Positions 28,618 through 37,319 of a stretch of 64,000 nt of DNA are shown piece by piece. The DNA lies in the NCBI RefSeq assembly GCF_900114345.1, contig NZ_FOZJ01000003.1, positions 186,001 to 250,000 of the forward strand, in the 5' to 3' direction. Made by a program: the position numbers and the translations under genes. A model generated the notes under the pieces. The model was not told where the DNA came from and did not search any database. It saw nothing but the letters and a program-made list of their open reading frames with translations. How positions within the stretch are numbered: position 1 is the stretch's first letter; the number at the start of each line of letters is the position of its first letter. The DNA is from Microbacterium sp. cf046. GTDB lineage: Bacteria > Actinomycetota > Actinomycetes > Actinomycetales > Microbacteriaceae.

Positions 28618-29868
28618 GTGATCGCCGTCCTGCGGGTTGCCGGGCAGCTCCTGTGGAGACACTGGCCCGCCCTCCTCGCGCTGTACCTCGCTGGGACTCT
28701 GGGGCGCTATATCGCGCTCGAGGCGGCGGGCTTCGTAGGCGCGTACAGCGCGATCGGCGGAGCGCTGCTGTTCCCCCTCGCGATCCTGTCCCGCCTGGTG
28801 GCGCTCGTCGCGATGCTGCTCGTGCTCCGCGGTGGGATGGTTCAGCTGGGTGTGATCGCACCCGTCCCCGCGGAGCGCTCCGAGCGGCGCCGTGCGTTCG
28901 TCGATGCCCTGCTTGCGGGCATCCTGCCCTTCGTCGCGTTCTACGCGGCATGGGGCTACCTGCGCGAGGACGCCGCGGCGTACTTCAGCCGCGTGCTCGA
29001 GGTGAACACCGGACTGATCGCCGACGAGATCCTCGGCGGCGCGGAGCGGGCAGGTGACGGCGCGGCAGGCGAGCTCGCCTTCGGGCCGGTGACCGTCGCG
29101 ATCATGGTCGCGGCCTTCGCCGGAAGATGGCTCTGGAAGCGGTATCGCAGCCGCCTGCCGAAGGGGCTCGCCGCGGTGGCGGTGTACCTCGAGGTGCTCT
29201 GGGTCTATCTGTCCGTGACGCTCATCGCGGACGCGCTGAACGCCGTCGCCGCCTGGGCGCAGTCGCGTCAGGCCATGGTGTGGCTCGGCGATGTGCGGGA
29301 GTGGGTGAGTGCTCAGCTCGCGCCGGTGGCGGTGGTGTGGGACGCCGTCGAATGGCTGCTCGGCGAAGTGGGCGGCATCGTGCTGCTCCCGATCGCCTGG
29401 CTCACGATCGCGGGCGTCATCTACGGTCAGGCCGTGGCGCCCCAGTCAGCCCGACTCGGCGGCGTGGCCATCGCACGAGCGCAGGCCCGCTACAACACCC
29501 TGCCTTCGCGGCTGCGGGCACGGCTGCGCGACGTCTGGTCGGATCTGGTCGCTCGATTCCAGCCGATCGGCCGCGCGCTGCTGCTGATGTGGCGGGCAGG
29601 ACCGGTGCTCGTGGGGTCGTACATCCTGCTGTTCACGGTCGTCCTGGCCCTGGATGCCGGACTCGAGGTCGGCGTGACGCGGATCGTCGGCCCCGAAGAG
29701 CTCGGCTCGTTCTGGATGGTGAACGCCCCGCTGGTGTTCCTGGCGGTGCCTCTGGTGATCGAACCGCTGCGAGTCGTGCTGGTGGCGAGCGCCTATGACG
29801 CCGTGATCGGCAGGCTCACCCCTGCGGTGGCGCCGGTCGATGCGGTCACAGGGGTTCCCGCCACCTGA
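28618..29868 (+). CDS. Multi-pass membrane protein of unknown function
   Basis: 416 residues, not recognised. Hydrophobic segments are seen near 18-40, 45-70, 93-115, 158-175, 190-215, 240-275, 320-350 and 365-395, so perhaps eight helices. The stretch ARAQARYNTLPSRLRARLRD (about 285-304) is a basic amphipathic cytoplasmic segment before a long loop. No catalytic motif was found. GTG 28618 is preceded at six bases by TAGCGT, suggesting a leaderless message. The stop lies 7 bp from the stop of the convergent three-gene operon. Confidence 0.75.
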   Translation: MIAVLRVAGQLLWRHWPALLALYLAGTLGRYIALEAAGFVGAYSAIGGALLFPLAILSRLVALVAMLLVLRGGMVQLGVIAPVPAERSERRRAFVDALLAGILPFVAFYAAWGYLREDAAAYFSRVLEVNTGLIADEILGGAERAGDGAAGELAFGPVTVAIMVAAFAGRWLWKRYRSRLPKGLAAVAVYLEVLWVYLSVTLIADALNAVAAWAQSRQAMVWLGDVREWVSAQLAPVAVVWDAVEWLLGEVGGIVLLPIAWLTIAGVIYGQAVAPQSARLGGVAIARAQARYNTLPSRLRARLRDVWSDLVARFQPIGRALLLMWRAGPVLVGSYILLFTVVLALDAGLEVGVTRIVGPEELGSFWMVNAPLVFLAVPLVIEPLRVVLVASAYDAVIGRLTPAVAPVDAVTGVPAT

Positions 29869-29875
29869 TCGCGGC

Positions 29876-30394
29876 TCAGGGCTCGACCCTCAGCCGGACG
29901 TAGCCGGGCAGCGACTCGGCAGTGGACACCTCGATCGCGAACGGCCCGGCGGCGTCGTCCGGCACGATGTAGACGAGCGTCAGCGAGTACCGGATCGGCA
30001 GCTCCGAGTCGCACGAGGTCATGCGGGTCGAGTCGAAGTCACGGTCGAGCTCGTACGACGCCTCGTCCCATTGTCGAAAGGCTCCGGTCGTCTCGCGCAG
30101 CAGCGGCGAGAGGCAGCTGATCGGCTCGGCGCCGGGGGTGACGAGGACGGTGGCGCTGACCACTCTTGTCCCCGCCGGTGCAGCGGAGTCGTCGGTGAAC
30201 TCCGCCTTCGCCGGCCCGAGGCGTGCACCACCGTACGTGACTGCGTCGCCGGGTTGCACCAGGATCGGCTTGGTCGGGTGGCCGAGGTCCCACTCCGACC
30301 ACTCGTTCACCGCGATGACACCCACTGTGGCGGGCAGCAGCACGGCGATGGCCACGAGCGCCACAGCATTGCGCCGCCACCAGCCACGGCTCAT
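29876..30394 (-). CDS. Membrane-anchored extracytoplasmic protein, third of a coupled set
   Basis: 172 residues: one N-terminal membrane helix (ALVAIAVLLPATVGVIAV) and a beta-rich external domain (ILVQPGDAVTYGGARLG onward), with Cys pairs CLSP and TSCDSE that could form a disulfide. The ATG shares ATGA with the stop of the preceding gene. The domain layout resembles the two upstream proteins (DUF4352-like beta sandwich by appearance only). Function unknown. Confidence 0.7.
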   Translation of the reverse strand: MSRGWWRRNAVALVAIAVLLPATVGVIAVNEWSEWDLGHPTKPILVQPGDAVTYGGARLGPAKAEFTDDSAAPAGTRVVSATVLVTPGAEPISCLSPLLRETTGAFRQWDEASYELDRDFDSTRMTSCDSELPIRYSLTLVYIVPDDAAGPFAIEVSTAESLPGYVRLRVEP

Positions 30395-30936
30395 CGTTCG
30401 CTCCATCCGGTCGGCCGCAGCTCGGCATCCGCGTCGATGTCGATGTCGTCCAGATCGATGTCGAGCACGATGATCGAATCCAACCGGGGATCGGTGTCGA
30501 GGCCGAAGGTGAGTACGCCGTGGCCTCCCTGCACATCGGCGGGCAGTTCGAACGCGACACTGCCCGACCGCGGGATGCCGACCGCGAGCGACGCGCGGAG
30601 GAGCGATTCCGGCCGCTCGCTCGCGCCGAAGGTGCGGCCGTCGATCTCGAGCGTCGCGAGCGTGAGGAGCGTTCCGAACTCCGAGACCACGGCCTCCGCA
30701 TCGAGGTCGACGACGACCCAATTGCCCTCGGCCGCCCACTCTCCCGCGCGTACCTCCTGTGCGCGGCGGATGTCCGACACCGTGATGGCGACGTTGCGGC
30801 CCGTGCCGCGCTCGCCGATCTCGACTGCGACCGGGAACGGCAGCTCGGATGCTTCCTCGGGTGGCGTGATCACCGCGACGCCCCAGGCCGCGGTGACCAG
30901 TGCCGCGCCGATCGCCCAGCTCGCCCACCGCGTCAT
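30391..30936 (-). CDS. Membrane-anchored extracytoplasmic protein, second of a coupled set
   Basis: 181 residues. One N-terminal helix (WASWAIGAALVTAAWGVAVI) anchors a beta-rich domain containing GRNVAITVSDIRRAQEV and NWVVVDLDAEAV, the pattern of immunoglobulin-like DUF4352 proteins. The C-terminus is acidic (DIDLDDIDIDADAE). ATG 30936 overlaps the previous stop as ATGA and its own stop overlaps the next ATG, so it is fully embedded in a coupled operon. Confidence 0.7.
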   Translation of the reverse strand: MTRWASWAIGAALVTAAWGVAVITPPEEASELPFPVAVEIGERGTGRNVAITVSDIRRAQEVRAGEWAAEGNWVVVDLDAEAVVSEFGTLLTLATLEIDGRTFGASERPESLLRASLAVGIPRSGSVAFELPADVQGGHGVLTFGLDTDPRLDSIIVLDIDLDDIDIDADAELRPTGWSER

Positions 30937-31577
30937 CGGCCGGCTCCGAGGTCTTCCACCGCGACGGTCACCGTCGCAGCGGCGACCGGATCCGTCCACC
31001 ACTGTCCGTCTGCGACGAACGAACCGGTGTACAGGGTCATGTCGTTGAGGGTGATCTGCAGCTCCTGCGCGTCCTCGAACACATCGGCGTCCACCGCCCA
31101 CGCGAGCACGAGCCGTGCCGGAACGCCCGGCTGCAGCCACGGGCTGAGCGTCGCATCGTCATATCGGGCGACCGAGTCGGGCGACTCCGCCAGCCCGTCG
31201 ATCGCCAGGGATTCGGTGAGACTGCTGTTCGGGTAGGCGGGCAGCGGCTCGGTCCACCTGTTCTCGACGTCGATCAGCACGGCCAGCACGCGCTGCCCGT
31301 CGTCGACTGAGACGCCGGCATCCGCGAACTCGTCCATGAGCACGGCTCGCTCGATCGTCATCGCAAGCTGCTCGTTGCGGTGCTCCTCGCCCGGATCGAG
31401 CGCGGTGACCTCAGGAGCGGCGGCCGTCGCCAGCCCGCCGAATGCCGCGGTCGCCGCCAGGAAGAGGCCGGTGGCGATCGCGGCGAACCACTTCGTGGGC
31501 ACGCGATCGGATGCCGCCCTCAGCCATCCGAACCGACGTCGTGCGCCGCGCCCCCCGTCTGCGCCCGCCGTCGTCAC
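30933..31577 (-). CDS. Membrane-anchored extracytoplasmic protein, first of a coupled set
   Basis: 214 residues: a basic cytoplasmic N-terminus (GARRRFGWLRAASDRVPTKW), one helix (FAAIATGLFLAATAAFGGLATA) and an external beta-rich domain with a central RVLAVLIDVENRW strand. GTG 31577 is preceded by TAGGGT at six bases, so the operon probably begins leaderless here. All three genes of the operon share one-helix topology and similar external domains. Confidence 0.7.
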   Translation of the reverse strand: MTTAGADGGRGARRRFGWLRAASDRVPTKWFAAIATGLFLAATAAFGGLATAAAPEVTALDPGEEHRNEQLAMTIERAVLMDEFADAGVSVDDGQRVLAVLIDVENRWTEPLPAYPNSSLTESLAIDGLAESPDSVARYDDATLSPWLQPGVPARLVLAWAVDADVFEDAQELQITLNDMTLYTGSFVADGQWWTDPVAAATVTVAVEDLGAGR

Positions 31578-31583
31578 TCCTTC

Positions 31584-31589
31584 ACCCTA
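31584..31589 (-). promoter_or_regulatory. -10 element TAGGGT for the three-gene membrane-protein operon
   Basis: Minus strand TAGGGT, GAAGGA, then GTG 31577. GAAGGA could double as a ribosome site but lies directly against the start codon. Confidence 0.45.
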
Positions 31590-31711
31590 CGTGCGCGTAG
31601 CCCACCTGGTCCTCGCGCGCAAGGCGTTGCCTGAGCGGTCACCGTGCTGTTGCCTCGTCAGGTGTGATCGCCCGTCCCCTGGGGCGATCCGACTAGCGAA
31701 GGAGTGAGCTC

Positions 31712-32365
31712 GTGGACACACCCACACTCATCTGGATCATCATCGGCATCATCGTGGTCGCGATCATCATCGTGGTCGCGGTGATGGTGTCACGCCGCAA
31801 CTCGGCGAAGCGGCTCGAGGCGCAGCACGCCAAGGCGGAGAGCCTGCGCGAGGACGCGCACCGCTCCGAGATGGCCGCCCGCGAGCGCGAGGCGGAGGCT
31901 GCGCAGGCACGCGCCGACTCGGCCACGGCCGCGGCGGAAGCCGAGCAGGCCAAGGCCCGTGCGGCGCAGGCGAGCATCGAGTCCGAGCGTGTGGCGGCCA
32001 CGATCGACGACCACCAGGCGGATGCCGAGAAGCTGCGCGCCGAGCAGGCCGACAAGCTCCGCAAGGCGGACGAGATCGATCCTGCCGTCACCACGAACGC
32101 GGCCGGCGGTCGCGTGGTGGGCGAGGACCGGGCCGCTCCGGCCGGCTACACCCCGGCGCCGGGAGCGCGCGAGCGCACCGATCCGGCCGACGACCGGCGG
32201 ATCGTGCGCGAGAACCCCGACGCCGTCGCGGCCGAGCGCGACGCGGAGCGTGCAGACCGCGAGGCCGCGGCGGCCGACCGCGATGCCGTGCGCGCCGACT
32301 CCGATGTGATCCGCGACGAGAACGGCAACATCCGCTCGGAGGTGCGACCGACGGACCGCGCCTGA
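31712..32365 (+). CDS. Membrane-anchored coiled-coil protein
   Basis: 217 residues. GTG 31712 follows AAGGAGTGAGCTC. An extremely hydrophobic N-terminal helix (LIWIIIGIIVVAIIIVVAVM) is followed by a long charged Ala/Glu/Arg coiled coil (about 30-120) and a disordered acidic/basic tail with repeats of the type AERDAERADREA and ADRDAVRADSD. No domain of known function; it may be a cytoplasmic scaffold or stress-induced envelope protein. Stands alone, followed by a strong terminator. Confidence 0.75.
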   Translation: MDTPTLIWIIIGIIVVAIIIVVAVMVSRRNSAKRLEAQHAKAESLREDAHRSEMAAREREAEAAQARADSATAAAEAEQAKARAAQASIESERVAATIDDHQADAEKLRAEQADKLRKADEIDPAVTTNAAGGRVVGEDRAAPAGYTPAPGARERTDPADDRRIVRENPDAVAAERDAERADREAAAADRDAVRADSDVIRDENGNIRSEVRPTDRA

Positions 32366-32370
32366 GCGAT

Positions 32371-32413
32371 CACCGACGGCGCCTCGCGATCAGTTCGCGG
32401 GGCGCCGTCGGTG
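32371..32413. terminator. Convergent terminator with perfect 13-bp stem
   Basis: Arms CACCGACGGCGCC (32371-32383) and GGCGCCGTCGGTG (32401-32413) with a 17-nt loop. The right arm lies inside the last codons of the LysR gene, whose stop is in the loop, so the hairpin can serve both convergent transcripts. Confidence 0.75.
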
Positions 32414-33301
32414 CGTGTCCGAGCGCGCTGCGAACGCATCGCTGAGCGCACCGCGGACCGCGCGGATGCCGGTCCGTGACATCGACGAGCGCCGGGCAGC
32501 CGTGAAGATCTCGCGCACCGGATCGCCGGGGAGATCCCGCAGGCGCACCGGCGGGTCGAGGTCCGCCCACACGAGGTCCGGCAGGACGCCCACTGCCCGT
32601 CCGGCGGCGATCAATCGCACCTGCGCGGTGAGGTCGGCGATCTCGAACCTGATGTCGGGCTCGAAGCCGGCGGCCCTGCACTGCTGGACCGCCCACTGAC
32701 GAGCCGCCGTACCGGCCGGCTCCATCACCCACGCGCGATCGCGCAGGCTCGCGAGATCGACCGCGGCGTCATCCGGCGGCAGGGCGAGCCGGATCGGATC
32801 GCTCCCGAGCGTCTCGCGCTCCAGTCCGGCGCGGTGCGCACGCGTGTGCCCCGGATACTGTTCGGCGATCACGAGATCGAACCCCCGCGCAGACAGCTCG
32901 AACAGCCCCTCCTCGGGGGGAACCTCGGCGATCTCCACGCGAAGCCCCGGCTCGCGCTCCGCGAGCAGCGTGAGCGCGCTCGGCAGGATCGCCTGCGCCG
33001 CGGTCTGCAGGACGGCCACGCGCACAGGTGCGATTCCCGGTTGCAGCGATTCGAGCTCCCCGCGGATCTGCTCTTCGAGCTCGAGGGCCCGGGCAGCGTG
33101 GGCGGCCAGGGCGACACCGTGCTCGGTGAGCCGTACCCGCCTGCCGTCGGGGATCAGCAGCGGAACTCCGGCGTCCTTCTCCAGCTGCGCGAGCTGCTGC
33201 GAGATGGTCGACGGGCTGTAGGAGAGCGCCTCCGCGACGGCCGCGAGCGTCCCGCGCAGGGCGAGCTCGTGCAGCAGCCGGAGGCGCCGCAGCTCGAACA
33301 T
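32390..33301 (-). CDS. LysR family transcriptional regulator
   Basis: 303 residues. The N-terminal winged helix reads LRRLRLLHELALRGTLAAVAEALSYSPSTISQQLAQLEKDAGVPLL, followed by a LysR substrate-binding domain (VRVAVLQTAAQAILPSAL, RGFDLVIAEQ). ATG 33301 is preceded by GAGAGGAAG; an ATG eight codons upstream is less well placed. It is divergent from putA and probably regulates it, in response to proline or a related amino acid, which is inference from position. Confidence 0.9.
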   Translation of the reverse strand: MFELRRLRLLHELALRGTLAAVAEALSYSPSTISQQLAQLEKDAGVPLLIPDGRRVRLTEHGVALAAHAARALELEEQIRGELESLQPGIAPVRVAVLQTAAQAILPSALTLLAEREPGLRVEIAEVPPEEGLFELSARGFDLVIAEQYPGHTRAHRAGLERETLGSDPIRLALPPDDAAVDLASLRDRAWVMEPAGTAARQWAVQQCRAAGFEPDIRFEIADLTAQVRLIAAGRAVGVLPDLVWADLDPPVRLRDLPGDPVREIFTAARRSSMSRTGIRAVRGALSDAFAARSDTHRRRPAN

Positions 33302-33323
33302 CGGCTTCCTCTCCCGTGACGGC

Positions 33324-33349
33324 ATCCATTCATCGATGGATTCGAATGG
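33324..33349. promoter_or_regulatory. Nested inverted repeats between lysR and putA
   Basis: ATCCAT-N6-ATGGAT (33324-33341) overlaps CCATTC-N12-GAATGG (33326-33349); the second has the ATTC-N12-GAAT form of LysR-type sites. Located between the two divergent starts. Confidence 0.5.
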
Positions 33350-33404
33350 TATCGATCATAGATGGTCGCTTTTCCTGAACGATCGAATGGCGCATGCTGG
33401 AGGC

Positions 33405-36400
33405 ATGCCGTCGACACCGATGCCTCCCACCGCGCCCACCGACACCCTCGCCGACCAGGCGATCGAGCTCGCCAGGCGCTGGGTGACCGAGAGCGCCGAC
33501 GTCGACGTCGATGCCTCCGCGGCCCGACTGGCCGGCGTGCTGAAGGACCCGAGCGGACTGCCCTTCACGATCGGCTTCGTCGACGGTGTGATGCGCCCCG
33601 AGAGCCTGTCCGCCGCGGCATCCAACCTGAGTCGCGTCGCCCCGCTCGTGCCGAAGTTCCTGCCGTGGTACCTGCGCAGCGCCGTTCAGCTCGGCGGCGC
33701 CGTCGCGCCCGTGCTGCCGTCGCCCGTCGTGCCGATCGCGCGGCGCGTGCTGCGCGAGATGGTCGGACATCTCGTCGTCGATGCGCGTCCCGAGAAGCTC
33801 GGCCCGGCGATCGCGAAGATCCGCGAGAACGGCGCGCGGCTGAACCTGAATCTGCTGGGCGAGGCCGTGCTCGGCGAGCAGGAGGCACTGCGCCGGCTCG
33901 ACGGCATCCATGAGCTGATCCGGCGTCCGGACGTCGACTACGTCTCGGTCAAGGTGTCCGCGATCGCGAGCCACATCTCGATGTGGGCGTTCGACGATGT
34001 CGTCGACAAGGTGGTCGGACGGCTGATGCCGCTCTACCTGACCGCCGCCGGGGATCGGACGTTCATCAACCTCGACATGGAGGAGTATCGCGATCTCGAC
34101 CTGACCATCGCGGTCTTCACGCGAATCCTCGAGGATCCCCGGCTCCAGGAGCTGGAAGCAGGGATCGTGCTGCAGGCGTACCTGCCCGACGCGCTGCCCG
34201 CGCTCGGGCAGCTCACGCAGTGGGCGCTCGCCCGGGTGGAGGCAGGCGGAGCGCCCATCAAGGTCCGGCTCGTCAAGGGCGCGAACCTCGCGATGGAGCG
34301 GGTGGATGCCGTGATGAATGACTGGTCGCTCGCGACGTACGGCAGCAAGCTCGACTCGGATGCGAACTATCTCCGCTGCCTGGACTTCGCGCTCCAGCCG
34401 GAGCACGCCGCGGCTGTGCGGATCGGCGTCGCCGGCCACAACCTGTTCGACATCGCATACGCCTGGCTGCTGGCCGGCGAGCGCGGTGTGCGTGACGCCG
34501 TCGAGTTCGAGATGCTGCTCGGGATGGCGCAGGGCCAGGTCGAGGCGGTGACCCGCGAGGTCGGGCACGTCCTGCTCTACGTCCCGGTGGTGCGACCCGA
34601 CGAGTTCGACGTCGCGATCAGCTACCTGGTGCGCCGTCTCGAGGAGAATGCGTCCAGCGAGAACTTCCTCTCCGCTGCCTTCGAGCTCGCCGACGAGCCT
34701 GCGATGTTCGATCGCGAGCGCGACCGGTTCCTCGCGTCGATCGAGCGTGCGAAGGATGCCGCGCTGCGCACCGGACCGAACCGTGGGCAGGACCGCACCC
34801 AGCCTCAGGCGGAGCCCGGACCGCGCTCGACTCGCCGGCTGGTGCGCGGCGGCGCCGACGAGGACGCTGCCGACGCCGGCCTGACGCAGGCCGTGCTGGG
34901 GATCGCCCGCACCGCGGCGGCGGGCGACGCCGCCGGGGACACCGCGCCCCTGGAGCCCCTCGGCGCGGAGATGGTGTTCGGGGGCGACGCCTTCGTCGAG
35001 ACCGCCGTGTTCGCATCCCGTGAAGCCGACGAACGCGCCCTCGGCGCGCCGGGCTTCCGCAACGCCGCCGACACCGACCCGTCGCTTCCCGCGAACCGGG
35101 AGTGGAGCCGCGGCATCCTGGACCGCATCGACGTGTCGACGGCCGGCGACGCGACGATCGCCGCCGCTCGCGTCACCGACCCGGAGGCCCTCGAGGCCAC
35201 GGTCGCCCGAGTGCGGGACGCCGCAGAAGCCTGGGGCGCGCTGCCCGCGAGCGAGCGCGCCGCCGTGCTGCAGGCCGCGGCCCGCGCCCTCGAGGCGCGT
35301 CGCGGAGAGCTCATCGAGGTCGCGGCATCGGAGACCGGCAAGGTCTTCGCCGAAGCAGATGTCGAGGTGAGCGAGGCTGTCGACTTCGCGAACTACTACG
35401 CATCCACCGCACGGGAGCTCGACCGGGTCAGCGGAGCGGTGTTCGTCCCCTCGCGGCTCACGGTCGTCACCCCGCCGTGGAACTTCCCGGTCGCGATTGC
35501 GGCCGGGGGAGTCCTGGCCGCGCTGGCCGCGGGCTCGGGCGTGGTGTTCAAGCCTGCACCGCAGGCCCGGCGCTGCGCGGCCGTGCTCGCAGAGGCGCTG
35601 TGGGAGGCCGGCGTTCCGCGCGACGTGCTCGCGCTCGTCGACATCGACGAGGGGTCCCTGGGCCAGCGCCTCGTCTCGCACCCCGACGTCGACCGGGTGA
35701 TCCTGACCGGATCGTGGGAGACGGCCGCGCTGTTCCGCTCCTGGCGACCCGAGCTGCCGCTGCTCGCGGAGACGAGCGGCAAGAACGCGATGATCGTGAT
35801 GCCGTCCGCCGATCTCGATCTGGCCGCCTCCGACCTCGTCAAGAGCGCGTTCGGGCACGCCGGCCAGAAGTGCTCGGCGGCGTCGCTGGCGATCCTGGTC
35901 GGACCGGTCGGGCGATCCAAGCGCTTCGCGCGCCAGCTCGTAGATGCCGCCACCTCGCTCCGGGTCGGCCCGCCGAGCGATCCGACGGCCGAGGTGGGAC
36001 CCGTGATCGAGCCGCCGCAGGGCAAGCTCGCCTGGGCGCTGACGACCCTCGACGACGGCGAGCAGTGGCTCGTCGAACCGGCTGTCCACCAGGCACTGGG
36101 CACCGAAGCGCATCCCGAGTACGCGGGGCGGCTGTGGAGTCCCGGCATCCGCATCGGGGTCCAGCCGGGCTCGCGCTTCCACCGCGAGGAGTTCTTCGGC
36201 CCGGTCCTCGGCGTGATGCACGCCCACTCCCTCGCACACGCGATCGAGCTGCAGAACGCAGTGGCCTACGGTCTCACCGCTGGTCTGTACACGCAGAACC
36301 CCGACGACCTCGCAGTCTGGCTCGACGGCGTGGAGGCCGGCAATCTGTATGTCAACCGCGGGATCACCGGAGCGATCGTGCAGCGGCAGCCGTTCGGCGG

Positions 36401-37142
36401 CTGGAAGCGGTCTTCGGTCGGCGCCGGCACGAAGGCGGGCGGGCCGAACTACCTCGTCGGGCTGGGCTCGTGGCGCTCGACGAGTGGCGCGGCGGCCTCG
36501 GCGACACTGCACCTGCGCGGCCTCGACTCACGCATCAGCGGGGTCATCGAGGCCGCCCAGCCGTCGCTGGACTACGACGCGTTCGAGTGGCTGCGCCGCA
36601 GCGCCCTCTCCGACGCGCTCTCCTGGGATCGCGAGTTCGGGCAGGTGCGCGATGTCTCGCACCTCGGCGTGGAGCGAAACCTGTTCCGCTACCGCCCGGT
36701 CTCGGTCGCGATCCGCGCGACCGCCGACGCCTCGTGGCAGGCGCTCCTGCGCGCCGTGGTCGCCGGCATCCGCTCCGGGTCGGACTTCACCGTCAGCGCG
36801 CCGGTGGGTCTTCCTGCCGCGGTGCGCCGATCGCTCAGCGACCAGGGTGTCGCGGTGTTCGTGGAGACCGAGCAGGAGTGGCTCGAGCGGATGACCGCGG
36901 CCGATGCCGATTCTCCGGCACGTCCGCCCCGGGCCCGACTGGTCGGGCCTCCGGAGTCCGTCGCGGCGCTTCACCGCGCCCTGTCAGCGGCGGTCGGAGG
37001 CGACCCCGACCTCGCGATCTACGCGAACGAGGTGACCACCGCCGGGAGACTCGAACTGCTGCCGTTCCTGCATGAGCAGTCGATCACGATCACCGCGCAC
37101 CGCTTCGGCAACCCCGATGCGTGGAGCGAGTCGGTGATCTGA
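33405..37142 (+). CDS. putA: Bifunctional proline dehydrogenase / L-glutamate-semialdehyde dehydrogenase
   Basis: Oxidises proline to glutamate in two steps. About 1245 residues from ATG 33405; other in-frame ATGs at 33336, 33387 and 33420 make the start uncertain. Proline dehydrogenase barrel at about 60-430 (KVSAIASHIS, INLDMEEYRDL, VRLVKGANLAMER, VGVAGHNLFDIAYAWLL-like segment). Aldehyde dehydrogenase domain at about 560-1030 with PPWNFPV, Glu789 in ETSGKNAM, nucleophile Cys823 in GQKCSA and EEFFGPVLG. A C-terminal domain of about 200 residues follows. The short N-terminus lacks the DNA-binding domain of enteric PutA, so regulation must come from another protein, likely the divergent LysR. 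Confidence 0.93.
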   Translation: MPSTPMPPTAPTDTLADQAIELARRWVTESADVDVDASAARLAGVLKDPSGLPFTIGFVDGVMRPESLSAAASNLSRVAPLVPKFLPWYLRSAVQLGGAVAPVLPSPVVPIARRVLREMVGHLVVDARPEKLGPAIAKIRENGARLNLNLLGEAVLGEQEALRRLDGIHELIRRPDVDYVSVKVSAIASHISMWAFDDVVDKVVGRLMPLYLTAAGDRTFINLDMEEYRDLDLTIAVFTRILEDPRLQELEAGIVLQAYLPDALPALGQLTQWALARVEAGGAPIKVRLVKGANLAMERVDAVMNDWSLATYGSKLDSDANYLRCLDFALQPEHAAAVRIGVAGHNLFDIAYAWLLAGERGVRDAVEFEMLLGMAQGQVEAVTREVGHVLLYVPVVRPDEFDVAISYLVRRLEENASSENFLSAAFELADEPAMFDRERDRFLASIERAKDAALRTGPNRGQDRTQPQAEPGPRSTRRLVRGGADEDAADAGLTQAVLGIARTAAAGDAAGDTAPLEPLGAEMVFGGDAFVETAVFASREADERALGAPGFRNAADTDPSLPANREWSRGILDRIDVSTAGDATIAAARVTDPEALEATVARVRDAAEAWGALPASERAAVLQAAARALEARRGELIEVAASETGKVFAEADVEVSEAVDFANYYASTARELDRVSGAVFVPSRLTVVTPPWNFPVAIAAGGVLAALAAGSGVVFKPAPQARRCAAVLAEALWEAGVPRDVLALVDIDEGSLGQRLVSHPDVDRVILTGSWETAALFRSWRPELPLLAETSGKNAMIVMPSADLDLAASDLVKSAFGHAGQKCSAASLAILVGPVGRSKRFARQLVDAATSLRVGPPSDPTAEVGPVIEPPQGKLAWALTTLDDGEQWLVEPAVHQALGTEAHPEYAGRLWSPGIRIGVQPGSRFHREEFFGPVLGVMHAHSLAHAIELQNAVAYGLTAGLYTQNPDDLAVWLDGVEAGNLYVNRGITGAIVQRQPFGGWKRSSVGAGTKAGGPNYLVGLGSWRSTSGAAASATLHLRGLDSRISGVIEAAQPSLDYDAFEWLRRSALSDALSWDREFGQVRDVSHLGVERNLFRYRPVSVAIRATADASWQALLRAVVAGIRSGSDFTVSAPVGLPAAVRRSLSDQGVAVFVETEQEWLERMTAADADSPARPPRARLVGPPESVAALHRALSAAVGGDPDLAIYANEVTTAGRLELLPFLHEQSITITAHRFGNPDAWSESVI

Positions 37143-37164
37143 CTCACTGACATCAGCATCCGGT

Positions 37165-37220
37165 GACTTGCGGCATTCGGCCGGTGACGCACTCGCGTAG
37201 GCGGCCGAATGGCGCAAGTC
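37165..37220. terminator. Large inverted repeat after putA
   Basis: Arms of 19 bp (37165-37183 GACTTGCGGCATTCGGCCG; 37202-37220) with one mismatch and an 18-nt loop. No T-tract. It probably ends the putA transcript. Confidence 0.65.
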
Positions 37221-37254
37221 GACGGCGATCAGACCGAGCCAACGTAAAGAATAT

Positions 37255-37283
37255 TTGACATTGGAGTGCGCCGCGGATACGGT
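37255..37283 (+). promoter_or_regulatory. Sigma70-type promoter of the membrane protein/XRE pair
   Basis: TTGACA (37255-37260), 17 bp, TACGGT (37278-37283). TTTGACA and its complement TGTCAAA (37290-37296) bracket the promoter, and GACAT(T/C)GGAG(T/C)G is repeated directly at 37257 and 37302. These could bind the XRE regulator encoded by the second gene. Confidence 0.6.
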
Positions 37284-37319
37284 CGAGGTGTCAAACATTC
37301 TAGACATCGGAGCGGGGCA

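Noticed and set aside
33330..36512. 1060-codon minus-strand frame opposite putA
   Set aside because: Compositional shadow; putA on the plus strand carries intact catalytic motifs in both domains.
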